In this document: positions 36,398 through 45,672 of the stretch, one piece after another
How positions within the stretch are numbered: the first letter of the stretch is position 1
Layout: each line of letters starts with the position of its first letter
DNA from: Billgrantia zhangzhouensis
GTDB taxonomy: Bacteria > Pseudomonadota > Gammaproteobacteria > Pseudomonadales > Halomonadaceae
Reading direction: 5' to 3'
Assembly (NCBI RefSeq): GCF_021404465.1
Contig: NZ_JABFTT010000001.1
Span: 1-64,000 of the forward strand
DNA: 64,000 nucleotides
Made by a program: the position numbers and the translations under genes
Notes under the pieces: model-generated
Told to the model about the DNA's origin: nothing
What the model saw: only the letters and a program-made list of their open reading frames with translations
Database searches by the model: none

Positions 36398-37366
36398 ATG
36401 AGCAAGAAATTCGCTTCCCACGCCGATACCGAAGAGAAGCAGGTCAGCTTCACCAAACTGGCTGAGGGCCTCTATGCCTATACCGCCGAGGGCGACCCCA
36501 ACACCGGCGTGGTGATCGGCGACGACAGCGTGATGGTGATCGATACCCAGGCCACGCCGATCATGGCCCAGGACGTGATCCGCCGTATCCGCGAGGTCAC
36601 CGACCTGCCGATCAAACACGTGGTGATGACCCATTACCACGCTGTACGCGTGCTCGGCGCCTCGGCCTACGATGCCGAGAACATCTATGCCAGCCAGAAC
36701 ACCTATGACCTGATCGTCGAGCGCGGCCAGCAGGACTACGAGTCCGAGGTCGGCCGCTTCCCGCGCCTGTTCAAGGGCGTCGACTCGGTGCCCGGCCTGA
36801 CCTGGCCCAACATCGTGTTCCAGCAGGAGCTAACGGTATTCATGGGCAAGCGCGAGGTACGCATCATTCACCTCGGTCGCGGCCACACCAAGGGCGACAC
36901 CGTGGTCTGGCTGCCGGAGGAGAAGGTGATGTTCTCCGGCGATCTGGTCGAGTATGGCGCCACCCCCTACACCGGCGACGCTTACCACGAGGACTGGCCT
37001 TCCACTCTCGATCGCCTGCAGGCGATGGCCCCCCAGAAGCTGGTACCGGGCCGCGGCGAGGCACTCACCACACCCGAGCAGTGCCAAGAGGCGATCCAGG
37101 GCACCCGCGACTTCCTCGCCGATATGTACGAGAGCGTCAAGGCGGGCAAGGCCGCCGGCAAGTCGCTCTCCGAGTGTTACGCCGAGACCTACGCCAAGCT
37201 CAAGCCGAAGTATGGCCACTGGGTGATCTTCGACCACTGCCTGCCGTTCGACATCACCCGCTGCTATGACGAGGCTGGCGGCGAATACCCCGACCCGCGC
37301 ATCTGGACCGCCGAGCGCGACACGGCCATGTGGCACTCGCTTCAGGAAGTCGTAGAGAACCAGTAA
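36398..37366 (+). CDS. MBL-fold (metallo-beta-lactamase superfamily) protein with an altered metal motif
   Basis: 322 aa from the ATG at 36398, preceded by CGGAGGAACC. The MBL core is seen in VVIGDDSVMVIDTQATP, VVMTHYHAVRVLGAS and LGRGHTKGDTVVWLPEEKVMFSGDLVEYGA. The canonical HxHxDH motif is HYHAVR here, so the usual Asp and third His are missing, while the later GHTKGD and GDLVE elements are kept. Metal binding may be altered. It is the first gene of the plus-strand homogentisate operon, so it probably acts on a CoA-ester, lactone or similar intermediate or side product; this is inference. Confidence 0.85.
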   Translation: MSKKFASHADTEEKQVSFTKLAEGLYAYTAEGDPNTGVVIGDDSVMVIDTQATPIMAQDVIRRIREVTDLPIKHVVMTHYHAVRVLGASAYDAENIYASQNTYDLIVERGQQDYESEVGRFPRLFKGVDSVPGLTWPNIVFQQELTVFMGKREVRIIHLGRGHTKGDTVVWLPEEKVMFSGDLVEYGATPYTGDAYHEDWPSTLDRLQAMAPQKLVPGRGEALTTPEQCQEAIQGTRDFLADMYESVKAGKAAGKSLSECYAETYAKLKPKYGHWVIFDHCLPFDITRCYDEAGGEYPDPRIWTAERDTAMWHSLQEVVENQ

Positions 37367-37462
37367 CGCGCTGTTTTCAAAATAATCCTGGCGCGTGGTG
37401 CCGGGGCAGGTCGCAGCGTTCTGACGCTGGCCTGCCCTGCAGCCGTCGCAGTCGGAGGAAGC

Positions 37463-39175
37463 ATGCCCACTACTTACAACAATCCCGTCTACCCGTACCG
37501 GCGCCCGCCCGAGCTTGACCGCGAGAGCGTCCGCCACTGCCCGGTGGTCATCGTCGGCGCCGGCCCCACCGGCCTGGCCATGGCCATCGACCTGGCCCAG
37601 CAGGGCATCGCCAGCGTGGTGCTCGATGACAACAACACCGTCAGCGTCGGCTCGCGGGCGATCTGCTTCGCCAAGCGCACCCTGGAGATCCTCGACCGCC
37701 TCGGCTGTGCCCAGCCGATGGTCGACAAGGGCGTGACCTGGCAGCGCGGTCGCGTGTTCTTCCAGCATCGCGAAGTCTATGATTTCGACCTGCTGCCGGA
37801 AGAGGGCCACCGCATGCCGGCCTTCATCAACCTGCAGCAGTACTACTTCGAGGAGTATCTGGTCGATCGCGCCGACGCGCTCGCCGAGCTGATCGACCTG
37901 CGCTGGAAGCACAAGGTCACCGAGGTCGACAGCCGCCCCGAGCGCAGCGAGGTCCTGGTCAGCACCGAGGACGGCGACTACCGCCTCTCCTGCGACTACC
38001 TGCTGGTGGCCGACGGTGCCAACAGCAAGATCCGCGACATGCTGGGCCTGGAGAGCAAGGGCCAGATCTTCCAGGATCGTTTCCTGATCGCCGACGTGAT
38101 CATGAAGGCGGACTTCCCCACCGAGCGCTGGTTCTGGTTCGACCCGCCCTTCCATCCCAACCAGTCGGTGCTGCTGCACCGCCAGCCGGACAACGTCTGG
38201 CGCATCGACTTCCAGTTGGGCTGGGACGCCGACCCGGAAGAGGAGAAGAAGGAGGAGAACATCCGTCCGCGGGTGCAAGCGATGCTCGGCGCGGACGTGG
38301 AATTCGAGCTGGAGTGGGCCAGCGTCTACACCTTTCGCTGCCGCAAGATGGACGACTACATCCACCAGCGCGTGTTCTTCATGGGTGACGCCGCCCATCA
38401 GGTCTCGCCATTCGGCGCCCGCGGCGCCAACGGCGCGCTGCAGAGCACCGAGAACCTGGCCTGGAAGCTGGCTCGCGTGCTCAAGGGCCAGGCCCCCGGA
38501 GCACTGCTCGCCACCTATAACGACGAACGCCAGCACGGCGCCGCCGAGAACATTCTCAACTCGACCCGCGCCACCGACTTCATCACGCCCAAGAGCCGCG
38601 TCAGCCGGCTGTTTCGCGACAGCGTGCTGGAGCTGGCCGAGCATTACCCCTTCGCCCGGCGCCTGGTCAACAGCGGCCGCCTCTCCATGCCGTGCCACTA
38701 CGACGACTCGCCGCTCAACGGCCCCGAGACCGAGGGCCTGCCCCTCGTGCTGCGCCCCGGCAGCCCGGCCAAGGATGCCCCGATCGGTCTGGCCGGGCGG
38801 CGCACCTGGCTGCTCAACCAGTTGGGAGAGCGTTTCACGCTGCTGCTCGACGGCCGCGTCGACAGCGCCCAGGCCGAGGCGCTCAGGACCGAACTCGAGC
38901 CTCTGCTTACACGCCAGGCCGATCTCGATCTGCTGGTCGTCGGACCGGCGCCGCATGCCCTGGCCGAGCTGCCGCGCAGCCGCCAGATCGAGGACGTGGA
39001 GGCTCTGGTCGGTGAACGCTACGGCCTGACTGGCGGTGTCGCCTACCTGATCCGCCCCGACCAGCACGTCAGCGCCCGCTGGCGCCAAGTCAGTACCGCC
39101 GAGGTCGAGGCGGCGCTCGATCGCGCGCTGGGCCGTCACCTTGATGCCGAGGAGGAGCGCCATGCCACGGCTTGA
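37463..39175 (+). CDS. FAD-dependent aromatic hydroxylase, MhaA-like (3-hydroxyphenylacetate 6-hydroxylase type)
   Basis: 570 aa. Class A flavoprotein monooxygenase with GxGxxG in VVIVGAGPTGLAMAIDLAQQ, the DG motif YLLVADGANSKIRDMLG, and the GD motif FFMGDAAHQVSPFGARGANG. A thioredoxin-like C-terminal domain follows from about residue 430. It overlaps a 74-aa DUF2783 gene and precedes hmgA-fahA-maiA. In Pseudomonas putida, 3-hydroxyphenylacetate is converted to homogentisate by a two-component enzyme, large flavoprotein MhaA plus a very small coupling protein MhaB; the arrangement here fits that. The exact substrate is not proven. Confidence 0.85.
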   Translation: MPTTYNNPVYPYRRPPELDRESVRHCPVVIVGAGPTGLAMAIDLAQQGIASVVLDDNNTVSVGSRAICFAKRTLEILDRLGCAQPMVDKGVTWQRGRVFFQHREVYDFDLLPEEGHRMPAFINLQQYYFEEYLVDRADALAELIDLRWKHKVTEVDSRPERSEVLVSTEDGDYRLSCDYLLVADGANSKIRDMLGLESKGQIFQDRFLIADVIMKADFPTERWFWFDPPFHPNQSVLLHRQPDNVWRIDFQLGWDADPEEEKKEENIRPRVQAMLGADVEFELEWASVYTFRCRKMDDYIHQRVFFMGDAAHQVSPFGARGANGALQSTENLAWKLARVLKGQAPGALLATYNDERQHGAAENILNSTRATDFITPKSRVSRLFRDSVLELAEHYPFARRLVNSGRLSMPCHYDDSPLNGPETEGLPLVLRPGSPAKDAPIGLAGRRTWLLNQLGERFTLLLDGRVDSAQAEALRTELEPLLTRQADLDLLVVGPAPHALAELPRSRQIEDVEALVGERYGLTGGVAYLIRPDQHVSARWRQVSTAEVEAALDRALGRHLDAEEERHATA

Positions 39176-39386
39176 TCTCAACCCCAACTTTACCGATCCG
39201 GACGCCTTTTATGCCGCGCTGACCGAACTGCACCGCGAGCGCAGCGAGGCCGAGAGCGAATGTATCAACGCCCGGCTGATCCTGCTGCTGGCCAACCATA
39301 TCGGCGACCAGCAGGTGCTCGAGGAGGCTCTGGCCATCGCCGGCCAAGCCGTGGCATCGCCCTCGGAAGCGCACGCCGGCGAGTAA
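39162..39386 (+). CDS. small DUF2783-family partner of the FAD monooxygenase (MhaB-like)
   Basis: 74 aa from the ATG at 39162 ([20 protein letters not shown]), with GAGGAGCGCC upstream, overlapping the end of the monooxygenase by 14 nt. The body is a predicted helical hairpin with [20 protein letters not shown]. The size, helical nature and overlap match the DUF2783 family, which accompanies aromatic FAD hydroxylases, and the small coupling protein described for 3-hydroxyphenylacetate hydroxylase. A similar protein follows the second monooxygenase (45673-45864). Role as a coupling factor is inference. Confidence 0.8.
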   Translation: MPRLDLNPNFTDPDAFYAALTELHRERSEAESECINARLILLLANHIGDQQVLEEALAIAGQAVASPSEAHAGE

Positions 39387-39465
39387 TCGCCGGCAGCACC
39401 CGATGACACGCCGAAGACAACGAGTCATCAACAGGACGTTGATGTTGATAGAGAGGAGCCCCGAC

Positions 39466-40776
39466 ATGACGACCCAAACGCTCGAGTACCAGAGCGGCTT
39501 TCGCAACCACTTCGCCAGCGAGGCGCTGCCCGGCGCCTTGCCGGTGGGCCAGAACTCACCCCAGAAGTGTACCTACGGCCTATACGCCGAACAGCTGACC
39601 GGCTCGGCCTTCACCGCGCCGCGCCATGAGAACCTGCGCAGCTGGCTCTACCGCATCCGCCCCTCGGTAGTGCAGAGCGCCTATACGCCGCTGGAGAATG
39701 GTCGGGTGGCCACCTCGCCGCTGGCCAGGCCCGCCGCCGATCCCAACCAGATGCGCTGGGATCCGCTGCCGATTCCTGCCGAGCCCACCGACTTCGTCGA
39801 CGGCCTGCTGACGATTGCCGTCAACGGCGATGCCGGCACCCAGTCCGGCTGCGGCGTTCACGTCTACGCCTTCAACCGCGACATGACCGAGCGCTTCTTC
39901 TACGACGCCGACGGCGAGCTCTTGATCGTGCCTCAGCAGGGCACCCTGCGCCTGCGTACCGAGCTCGGCGAACTCGAGGTCAAGGGCGGCGAGATCGCAG
40001 TGATTCCCCGTGGCATGAAGTTCCAGGTACGCCTGGCCGAGGGAAGCGACGCCGCCCGCGGCTACGTCTGCGAGAACTACGGCAGCCCCCTGGAGCTGCC
40101 TGGCCTCGGTCCCATCGGCGCCAACGGCCTGGCCAACCCACGCGACTTCGAGAGCCCCGTGGCCGCTTTTGAAGACGTAGAGGGCGACTTCGAGCTGGTG
40201 GCCAAGTTCTCGGGCCGCTTCTGGGTGACCAAGCTCGGCCATTCGCCACTCGACGTGGTGGCCTGGCACGGCAACTACGCGCCCTACAAGTATGACCTCG
40301 CGCGCTTCAACACCATCAACACGGTGAGCTTCGACCACCCCGATCCCTCGATCTTCACCGTGCTGACCTCAGCCTCCGACACCCCGGGCATGGCCAACAT
40401 CGACTTCGTGATCTTCCCGCCGCGCTGGATGGTGGCCGAGAATACCTTCCGCCCGCCCTACTTCCATCGCAACCTGATGAGCGAGTTCATGGGGCTGATC
40501 CATGGCGAGTACGACGCCAAGGCCGAAGGCTTCCTGCCCGGCGGCGCCAGCCTGCACAACTGCATGTCGCCCCACGGCCCCGACGCCGACACCTTCGAGA
40601 AGGCCTCCAACGCCGAGCTGACACCGCAACGCCTGGATGCGACCCTGGCCTTCATGTTCGAGAGCCGCTACGTCTACCACCCGACCGAAGCGGCGCTCAA
40701 CGCGGATATCCGCCAGCGCGACTACGTCGACGTGTGGTCGACGCTGCGCTCGCACTTCGATCCCAAGCAGCCCTGA
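39466..40776 (+). CDS. hmgA: homogentisate 1,2-dioxygenase
   Basis: 436 aa from the ATG at 39466, preceded by GAGAGGAG. HmgA opens the ring of homogentisate to maleylacetoacetate using Fe(II). It has the standard N-terminus [39 protein letters not shown], and the iron-site segment [18 protein letters not shown] (His-x5-Glu and a later His), followed by [12 protein letters not shown]. Length is normal. It is followed by fahA (72 bp) and maiA. Confidence 0.97.
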   Translation: MTTQTLEYQSGFRNHFASEALPGALPVGQNSPQKCTYGLYAEQLTGSAFTAPRHENLRSWLYRIRPSVVQSAYTPLENGRVATSPLARPAADPNQMRWDPLPIPAEPTDFVDGLLTIAVNGDAGTQSGCGVHVYAFNRDMTERFFYDADGELLIVPQQGTLRLRTELGELEVKGGEIAVIPRGMKFQVRLAEGSDAARGYVCENYGSPLELPGLGPIGANGLANPRDFESPVAAFEDVEGDFELVAKFSGRFWVTKLGHSPLDVVAWHGNYAPYKYDLARFNTINTVSFDHPDPSIFTVLTSASDTPGMANIDFVIFPPRWMVAENTFRPPYFHRNLMSEFMGLIHGEYDAKAEGFLPGGASLHNCMSPHGPDADTFEKASNAELTPQRLDATLAFMFESRYVYHPTEAALNADIRQRDYVDVWSTLRSHFDPKQP

Positions 40777-40848
40777 AGGCTCGAGAAACGAAACGCTGAA
40801 CCGGACGGGGCCGACGAGCCCCGCCCCTGACGAAAGGATTGCGCCAAG

Positions 40849-41868
40849 ATGAAACTCGCCACTTTGAAAAACGGCCGCGACGGCGAACTGCTGGTGGTCT
40901 CCCGCGACCTGACCCGCGCCGTTTCCGCCACCGACATCGCCGCCACCCTGCAGCAGGCCATCGAGGACTGGGACGCCGTCAGCCCCAGGCTGGAGGCGCG
41001 CTACGCCGAACTCAACGACGGCAGCGCCGCCGGCGCCTTCCCTCTGGACCAGAGCAAGCTGCACTCGCCGCTGCCGCGCAGCTATCACTGGGCCGACGGC
41101 TCCGCCTACCTCAACCACGTCAAGCTGGTGCGCCAGGCGCGCAACGCCGAGATGCCGGAAACCTTCTGGACCGACCCGCTGATGTACCAGGGCGGCGGCG
41201 ACAAGTTCCTCGCCCCCACCGAGGACATCGAGGCAGTCAGCGAGGAGCACGGCATCGATTTCGAGGGCGAGATCGCGGTGATTACCGACGACGTGCCCAT
41301 GGCGGTCACGCCGGAACAGGCCGCCAGCCACATCAAGCTGATCATGCTGGTCAACGACGTCAGCCTGCGTGGGCTGATCCCGGGCGAGCTGGCCAAGGGC
41401 TTCGGCTTCTTCCAGGCCAAGCCGGCCTCGAGCTTCTCGCCGATCTGCGTTACCCCCGACGAGTTGGGCGACGCCTGGCAGGACGGCAAGGTCCACCTGC
41501 CGCTGACCGTGCATCTCAACGGCGAGAAGTTCGGCGAGCCGGAAGCCGGCCCGGACATGATCTTCAGCTTCCCGCAACTGGTCGCGCATGCGGCCAAGAC
41601 CCGCTACCTGGGCGCCGGCGCCATCGTCGGCTCGGGTACCGTCTCCAACCCCGATCCCGATGGTGGCCCCGGCAAGCCGATCGCCGACGGCGGCGTGGGC
41701 TACAGCTGCCTGGCCGAGGTGCGCATGGTCGAGCAGATCCTGCATGGCGCGGCCAAGACGCCGTTCATGCGCTTCGGCGACCGGGTACGCATCGAGATGT
41801 TCGACCGCCAGGGCAACAGCATCTTCGGCGCCATCGACCAGCAGGTGGTGAAGTACCAGGCCAAGTAA
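40849..41868 (+). CDS. fahA: fumarylacetoacetase (FAH family)
   Basis: 339 aa, the shorter bacterial type. FahA hydrolyses fumarylacetoacetate to fumarate and acetoacetate. The metal site is carried by FEGEIAVITDDVP, and GFGFFQAKPASSFSP with the AGAIVGSGTVSNPD segment line the active site. GAAAGGATTGC precedes the ATG. It is separated from maiA by 10 bp, so the two are surely co-transcribed. Confidence 0.94.
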   Translation: MKLATLKNGRDGELLVVSRDLTRAVSATDIAATLQQAIEDWDAVSPRLEARYAELNDGSAAGAFPLDQSKLHSPLPRSYHWADGSAYLNHVKLVRQARNAEMPETFWTDPLMYQGGGDKFLAPTEDIEAVSEEHGIDFEGEIAVITDDVPMAVTPEQAASHIKLIMLVNDVSLRGLIPGELAKGFGFFQAKPASSFSPICVTPDELGDAWQDGKVHLPLTVHLNGEKFGEPEAGPDMIFSFPQLVAHAAKTRYLGAGAIVGSGTVSNPDPDGGPGKPIADGGVGYSCLAEVRMVEQILHGAAKTPFMRFGDRVRIEMFDRQGNSIFGAIDQQVVKYQAK

Positions 41869-41878
41869 GGAGTCACCC

Positions 41879-42523
41879 ATGACGACGCTCTACGGTTACT
41901 TCCGCTCGTCGGCGGCGTATCGCGTACGCATCGCGCTCAACCTCAAGGGTCTGGCGTACGATCAGGTGCCGGTCAACCTGGTCAAGGGCGAACAGCGCTC
42001 CGAGAACAGTCTTGCCCGCAATCCTCAGGGGCTGGTGCCGGTACTCGAGACCGATGACGGCACCCAGCTGACCCAGTCGCTGGCGATCTGCGAATACCTG
42101 GAGGAACGTCACCCCGAGCCGCCGCTGCTACCGGCGGACGCCGAGGGTCGCGCCCGGGTGCGCTCGCTAGCCCAGATCGTCGCCTGTGAGATCCACCCGC
42201 TCAACAACCTCAAGGTGCTCAAGTACTTGGTGCACGAGCTGAAGCTGGACGACGACGCCAAGCTGGCCTGGTATCGCCACTGGATCGCCGAAGGATTCAC
42301 CGCGCTGGAGGCGAGACTGGCGAACGAGCCCGCTACCGGGGAGTTCTGCCACGGCGACAGCCCGACCCTGGCGGATCTCTGCCTGGTGCCGCAGGTGTTC
42401 AACGCTGAGCGCTTCGAGTGCGATCTCTCCGCATATCCAACGCTCCGGCGCATCACCGAGCGCTGCCGCGCGATGGACGCCTTCACCAAGGCCGCCCCGG
42501 GCGAGCAGCCGGATGCGGGTTGA
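41879..42523 (+). CDS. maiA: maleylacetoacetate isomerase (GST zeta class)
   Basis: 214 aa. MaiA isomerises maleylacetoacetate to fumarylacetoacetate with glutathione. The N-terminal thioredoxin-like domain has the zeta-class motif as RSSAAYRVRIALNLKG, where some homologues have SSCSWR; the catalytic Ser remains. ARNPQGLVPVLETDDG and the C-terminal HPLNNLKVLKYL and GDSPTLADLCLVPQVFNA are typical. AAGGAGTCACCC precedes the ATG. It completes the hmgA-fahA-maiA trio. Confidence 0.95.
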   Translation: MTTLYGYFRSSAAYRVRIALNLKGLAYDQVPVNLVKGEQRSENSLARNPQGLVPVLETDDGTQLTQSLAICEYLEERHPEPPLLPADAEGRARVRSLAQIVACEIHPLNNLKVLKYLVHELKLDDDAKLAWYRHWIAEGFTALEARLANEPATGEFCHGDSPTLADLCLVPQVFNAERFECDLSAYPTLRRITERCRAMDAFTKAAPGEQPDAG

Positions 42524-42568
42524 GCACAGCCGCGCTATTTAGGCTATATTAAGCAAGCTAACGACTGG

Positions 42569-42618
42569 CGGGCGCCGTCCCTCCCTGTTCTAACCTGGAG
42601 CGGGAGAAGCGGCGCCCG
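42569..42618 (+). terminator. stem-loop downstream of maiA
   Basis: Arms CGGGCGCCG (42569-42577) and CGGCGCCCG (42610-42618) pair perfectly, with further pairing inside (TCCC/GGGA), about 45 nt after the maiA stop. T-rich but not pure sequence (TCGGTCGTTGTCTTTC) follows. It may end the catabolic operon or attenuate readthrough into the MFS genes. Confidence 0.55.
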
Positions 42619-42678
42619 TCGGTCGTTGTCTTTCGCTCCCGAGCGCCCTTCGAGACGCCCTTCGAGAATGAGGTCAAT

Positions 42679-43899
42679 GTGCTGAGGCTGAAATCTCCTG
42701 CCACGGTGATTACCCTGGCGGCCCTGACTGCGCTGGGCCCGCTGGCCACCGACATGTATCTGCCGGCCATGCCGGCCATGGCCGAAGCCCTCGACACCGG
42801 CCCCGACCAGGTGCAACTGACTCTGAGTCTGTACATGGCAGGCTTCGCCGCCGCCCAACTGTTCTGCGGCCCGTTCTCCGACCGCTTCGGGCGCAAGCCG
42901 GTGATGGTGTTCGGCTTCAGCCTGTTCCTGCTGGCGAGCCTGCTGTGCGCCTTCGCGCCCAGCATCGAATGGCTGCTGGCCGGGCGCTTCCTGCAGGCAT
43001 TGGGCGGCGCCACCGGTCCGGTGCTGGGCCGTGCCGCGGTACGCGACATCTATGGCCCCCTCGAGGCCGGGCGCATCCTCTCTTACATGGCCAGCACCAT
43101 GTCGCTGGCGCCGGCCCTGGCGCCCATCGTCGGCGCCGGGCTACTGCTGTTCTTCGGCTGGGAATCGGTATTCGTGCTGTTGGCGCTCTACGCCGCCGTA
43201 ATGCTGCCGCTGTTAATCCTGGCGCTGCCGGAGCCGCTGCCACCGGAGCGACGACAGTCGATTCACCCTGCGGCCATCTTCGGCAACTTCCGCATGCTGC
43301 TCGGCCAGCGCATCTTCATGGGCTATACCCTGACCAACTCGGCGGCGTTCTCGGGCCTGTTCGCCTATCTCTCGGGCTCTTCGTTCGTGCTAATCGAATT
43401 CCTTGAGGTTTCGCCCTTCCAGTATGGCCTGTTCTTCACCCTGATCGTGGCCGGCTTCTTCACCGGTACCCTGCTCAGCGGCCGCTACAGCCATCGGCTG
43501 GGGCGCGAGCGCCTGGTCGGTCTGGCCAGTCTGACCTGTGCGCTAGGCGGCAGCCTGATGGCGATGCTGGCCCTGTCCGGGATATTCGCCGCTTGGGCCG
43601 TGGTTGGTCCGCATGTGCTGTTCATGATCGGCATGGGCGTGTTGATGCCGCAATCCATGACCGGCGCCCTGGCGCCCAACCCACACTGTGCCGGCTCGGC
43701 GTCGTCGCTGTTCGGCTTCCTGCAGATGACCATCGCCGCACTGGTAGGCGGCGCGGTCGGCCAACTGCACGACGGGACCTCACGCACCATGGCGGTGGTC
43801 GTGGCACTGGGTGGCCTGTTGGCCGTGGCGAGCTTCCTGGGATTGGTCCGACCCGCCGAACGGGCCATGGCCCAACAGGCACAAGGAGCCAAGCATTGA
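42679..43899 (+). CDS. Bcr/CflA-type MFS drug-efflux transporter
   Basis: 406 aa with a GTG start at 42679 preceded by GAGGTCAAT. Twelve hydrophobic segments. LATDMYLPAMPAMAEAL near the N-terminus and QLFCGPFSDRFGRKPVM (motif A after TM2) with RFLQALGGATGPVLGRAAVRD are characteristic of the Bcr/CflA branch. The substrate is unknown. Its stop overlaps the start of the next MFS gene, and both follow the homogentisate genes on the same strand, but a hairpin lies between. Confidence 0.9.
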   Translation: MLRLKSPATVITLAALTALGPLATDMYLPAMPAMAEALDTGPDQVQLTLSLYMAGFAAAQLFCGPFSDRFGRKPVMVFGFSLFLLASLLCAFAPSIEWLLAGRFLQALGGATGPVLGRAAVRDIYGPLEAGRILSYMASTMSLAPALAPIVGAGLLLFFGWESVFVLLALYAAVMLPLLILALPEPLPPERRQSIHPAAIFGNFRMLLGQRIFMGYTLTNSAAFSGLFAYLSGSSFVLIEFLEVSPFQYGLFFTLIVAGFFTGTLLSGRYSHRLGRERLVGLASLTCALGGSLMAMLALSGIFAAWAVVGPHVLFMIGMGVLMPQSMTGALAPNPHCAGSASSLFGFLQMTIAALVGGAVGQLHDGTSRTMAVVVALGGLLAVASFLGLVRPAERAMAQQAQGAKH

Positions 43900-45107
43900 A
43901 TGCCACGGCTGCACCGCCCCGCCTCGTCATTCTGCTGCTGGCATTGGCCGGCTTCGCCAGCATGGCCTCGATGCGCGTTACCGACGCCATGCTGCCGGCA
44001 TTGTCGCAGGCCTTCGCTCGGCCGGTGGCCGATGTGGCGCAGAACATTACCCTGTTCGCCATCGCCTACGGCGTGATGCAGCTCGCCTACGGTCCGCTGG
44101 GCGACCGCCACGGCACTCTGCGGGTGATCGGCCTGGCCACCCTGGCCTGTGCCGTGGGCGCGTTGGGCTCGGCGCTGGCCGAGTCGCTGCCCATGTTGCT
44201 GCTGTTCCGCACCCTGAATGGCGCCACCGCAGCGGCGATCATCCCGCTCTCTATGGCCTGGGTGGGCGACAACGTGCCCTATGAGCAGCGCCAGGTCACT
44301 CTGGCTCACATGCTTTCCGGTGCGGTGTTGGGGCTGATCTCGGGGCAGGTGGCGGGCGGTTTCCTGGCCGACACGCTGGGTTGGCAGGCGGCGTTCATGC
44401 TGCTCACGCTGCTGTTCCTCGGCGCCGGCGGGCTGCTGCTCACGACCCTGCACCGCCAGCCGCAGCTGTCGCCACCCAAGGCCGACCAGGGGCGCATCGC
44501 CTTCTTCTCGCGCATCCGCGAGGTGCTGCTGATTTCCCGCGCCCGGCGCATCCTGGCGCTGGTGTTCCTGGAGGGCATCGCTGCTTTCGGCGCGCTGGCC
44601 TTCGTTGCCAGTCATCTCTATACCAGGCTTGACGTCTCGCTGACCCAGGCGGGGCTGATGGTGGCGCTGTTCGGCGTGGGCGGGCTGATCTTCGCCGCCC
44701 TGGCGCGACCCCTGGTGGCCCGGCTGGGCGAGCCGGGCCTGGCGGCGGGCGGCGGCGTGCTGATGGGGCTAGGCTTCATCGGGCTGGCACTGGCTTCGCT
44801 GCCAACTCTGGCTACCGCCAGTGCCTTCGCCGCGGGGCTCGGCTTCTACATGATGCACAGCACGCTGCAGATCAATGCCACACAGATGGCACCCGCCATG
44901 CGCGGCACCGCCATGGCGGTATTCGCCGGCTGCCTGTTCCTTGGCCAGTCAGTGGGCGTCAGCCTCGGCGGGCTAGTGCTGCGCCTGGCCGACAGCCTGT
45001 GGCTGCTGGCCGGTGCCGGGCTGTGGCTGCTGGCCCTGGGGCTGGCCTTCGCCTGGTTGCTGCGGCAGTGGCACGGCGAGCGGGCCACTGCCGCCATAGC
45101 CTCATAG
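43896..45107 (+). CDS. second MFS transporter, coupled by a TTGA overlap
   Basis: 403 aa from a TTG at 43896 that overlaps the preceding stop (TTGA) and has AAGGAG upstream; no ATG lies nearby in frame. Twelve hydrophobic segments. Features include VTDAMLPALSQAFARP in TM1, MQLAYGPLGDRHGTLRV (motif A) and TLQINATQMAPAMRGTAMAVF. It is a sugar-efflux or multidrug-type MFS protein, distinct from its Bcr/CflA neighbour. Two different MFS genes in tandem with translational coupling is uncommon. Its end overlaps the convergent SpoIIAA-like gene by 6 nt. Confidence 0.88.
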   Translation: MNATAAPPRLVILLLALAGFASMASMRVTDAMLPALSQAFARPVADVAQNITLFAIAYGVMQLAYGPLGDRHGTLRVIGLATLACAVGALGSALAESLPMLLLFRTLNGATAAAIIPLSMAWVGDNVPYEQRQVTLAHMLSGAVLGLISGQVAGGFLADTLGWQAAFMLLTLLFLGAGGLLLTTLHRQPQLSPPKADQGRIAFFSRIREVLLISRARRILALVFLEGIAAFGALAFVASHLYTRLDVSLTQAGLMVALFGVGGLIFAALARPLVARLGEPGLAAGGGVLMGLGFIGLALASLPTLATASAFAAGLGFYMMHSTLQINATQMAPAMRGTAMAVFAGCLFLGQSVGVSLGGLVLRLADSLWLLAGAGLWLLALGLAFAWLLRQWHGERATAAIAS

Positions 45108-45497
45108 CCCGCCGTTGATCAAATCGCCGCGAAAGCCGGCGACCCAGCGCATGGCCTCCTCCAGCTCACCGGCATGGAAGAGGCGCGCTTCGGTATTGGG
45201 GAATAGCTTGCCGGCCAGCTTGGTGGTCGTCTCGATCCAGCGCTTGTCGGCGATCACTGCGGCACGCTTGAAGCGGTGGTACTCGCCAAGCTTGCTCATG
45301 GCGTAGGCCAAGTCGCGCAGCAGGGCGCCGGCCGTCATATGGTCGAAGTCGGTCATGTCCGCCAGCACGCCGATATGCTCGTTGTACTCGAGCTTCGACT
45401 CGATGGCAGGGATCAATACGTCGTAGTCCGCGCTGTGCAGCGTACCCGAAATACGGAACGCCGCCACGTACTCGGGGGCCGGTAGAATCTCTATCAT
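45102..45497 (-). CDS. SpoIIAA/STAS-like protein
   Basis: 131 aa from the ATG at 45497, which follows AAGGAGGGAGAGACG. It matches the SpoIIAA-like family of small soluble proteins: MIEILPAPEYVAAFRISGTL, the HIGVLADMTDFDHMT strand-helix and RAAVIADKRWIETTTKLAGK, ending in EEAMRWVAGF. Such proteins are often annotated as STAS/SpoIIAA-like, with reported lipid-binding or regulatory roles. It is a single minus-strand gene convergent with the MFS gene; no partner kinase is nearby. Confidence 0.85.
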   Translation of the reverse strand: MIEILPAPEYVAAFRISGTLHSADYDVLIPAIESKLEYNEHIGVLADMTDFDHMTAGALLRDLAYAMSKLGEYHRFKRAAVIADKRWIETTTKLAGKLFPNTEARLFHAGELEEAMRWVAGFRGDLINGGL

Positions 45498-45672
45498 CGT
45501 CTCTCCCTCCTTCATGTCTGCCCGGTTGCGTCCTTGCCTTATTCATACGGCAGCATGGACCTGCGCGGGTTCCCGTGCACGCCGGTTTCTCAACGCAGCG
45601 TTCGGCGCGTCGGCGAAGCGGTGACGGCACTGCTGGGGCAGGAAGCCACGGCATGATTCGTCTTTGCGTTAG

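Noticed and set aside
36830-39187. 785-aa minus-strand open frame antisense to the FAD hydroxylase and MBL-fold gene
   Set aside because: Both genes on the plus strand are firmly identified; the antisense product shows no domain and crosses two gene boundaries.
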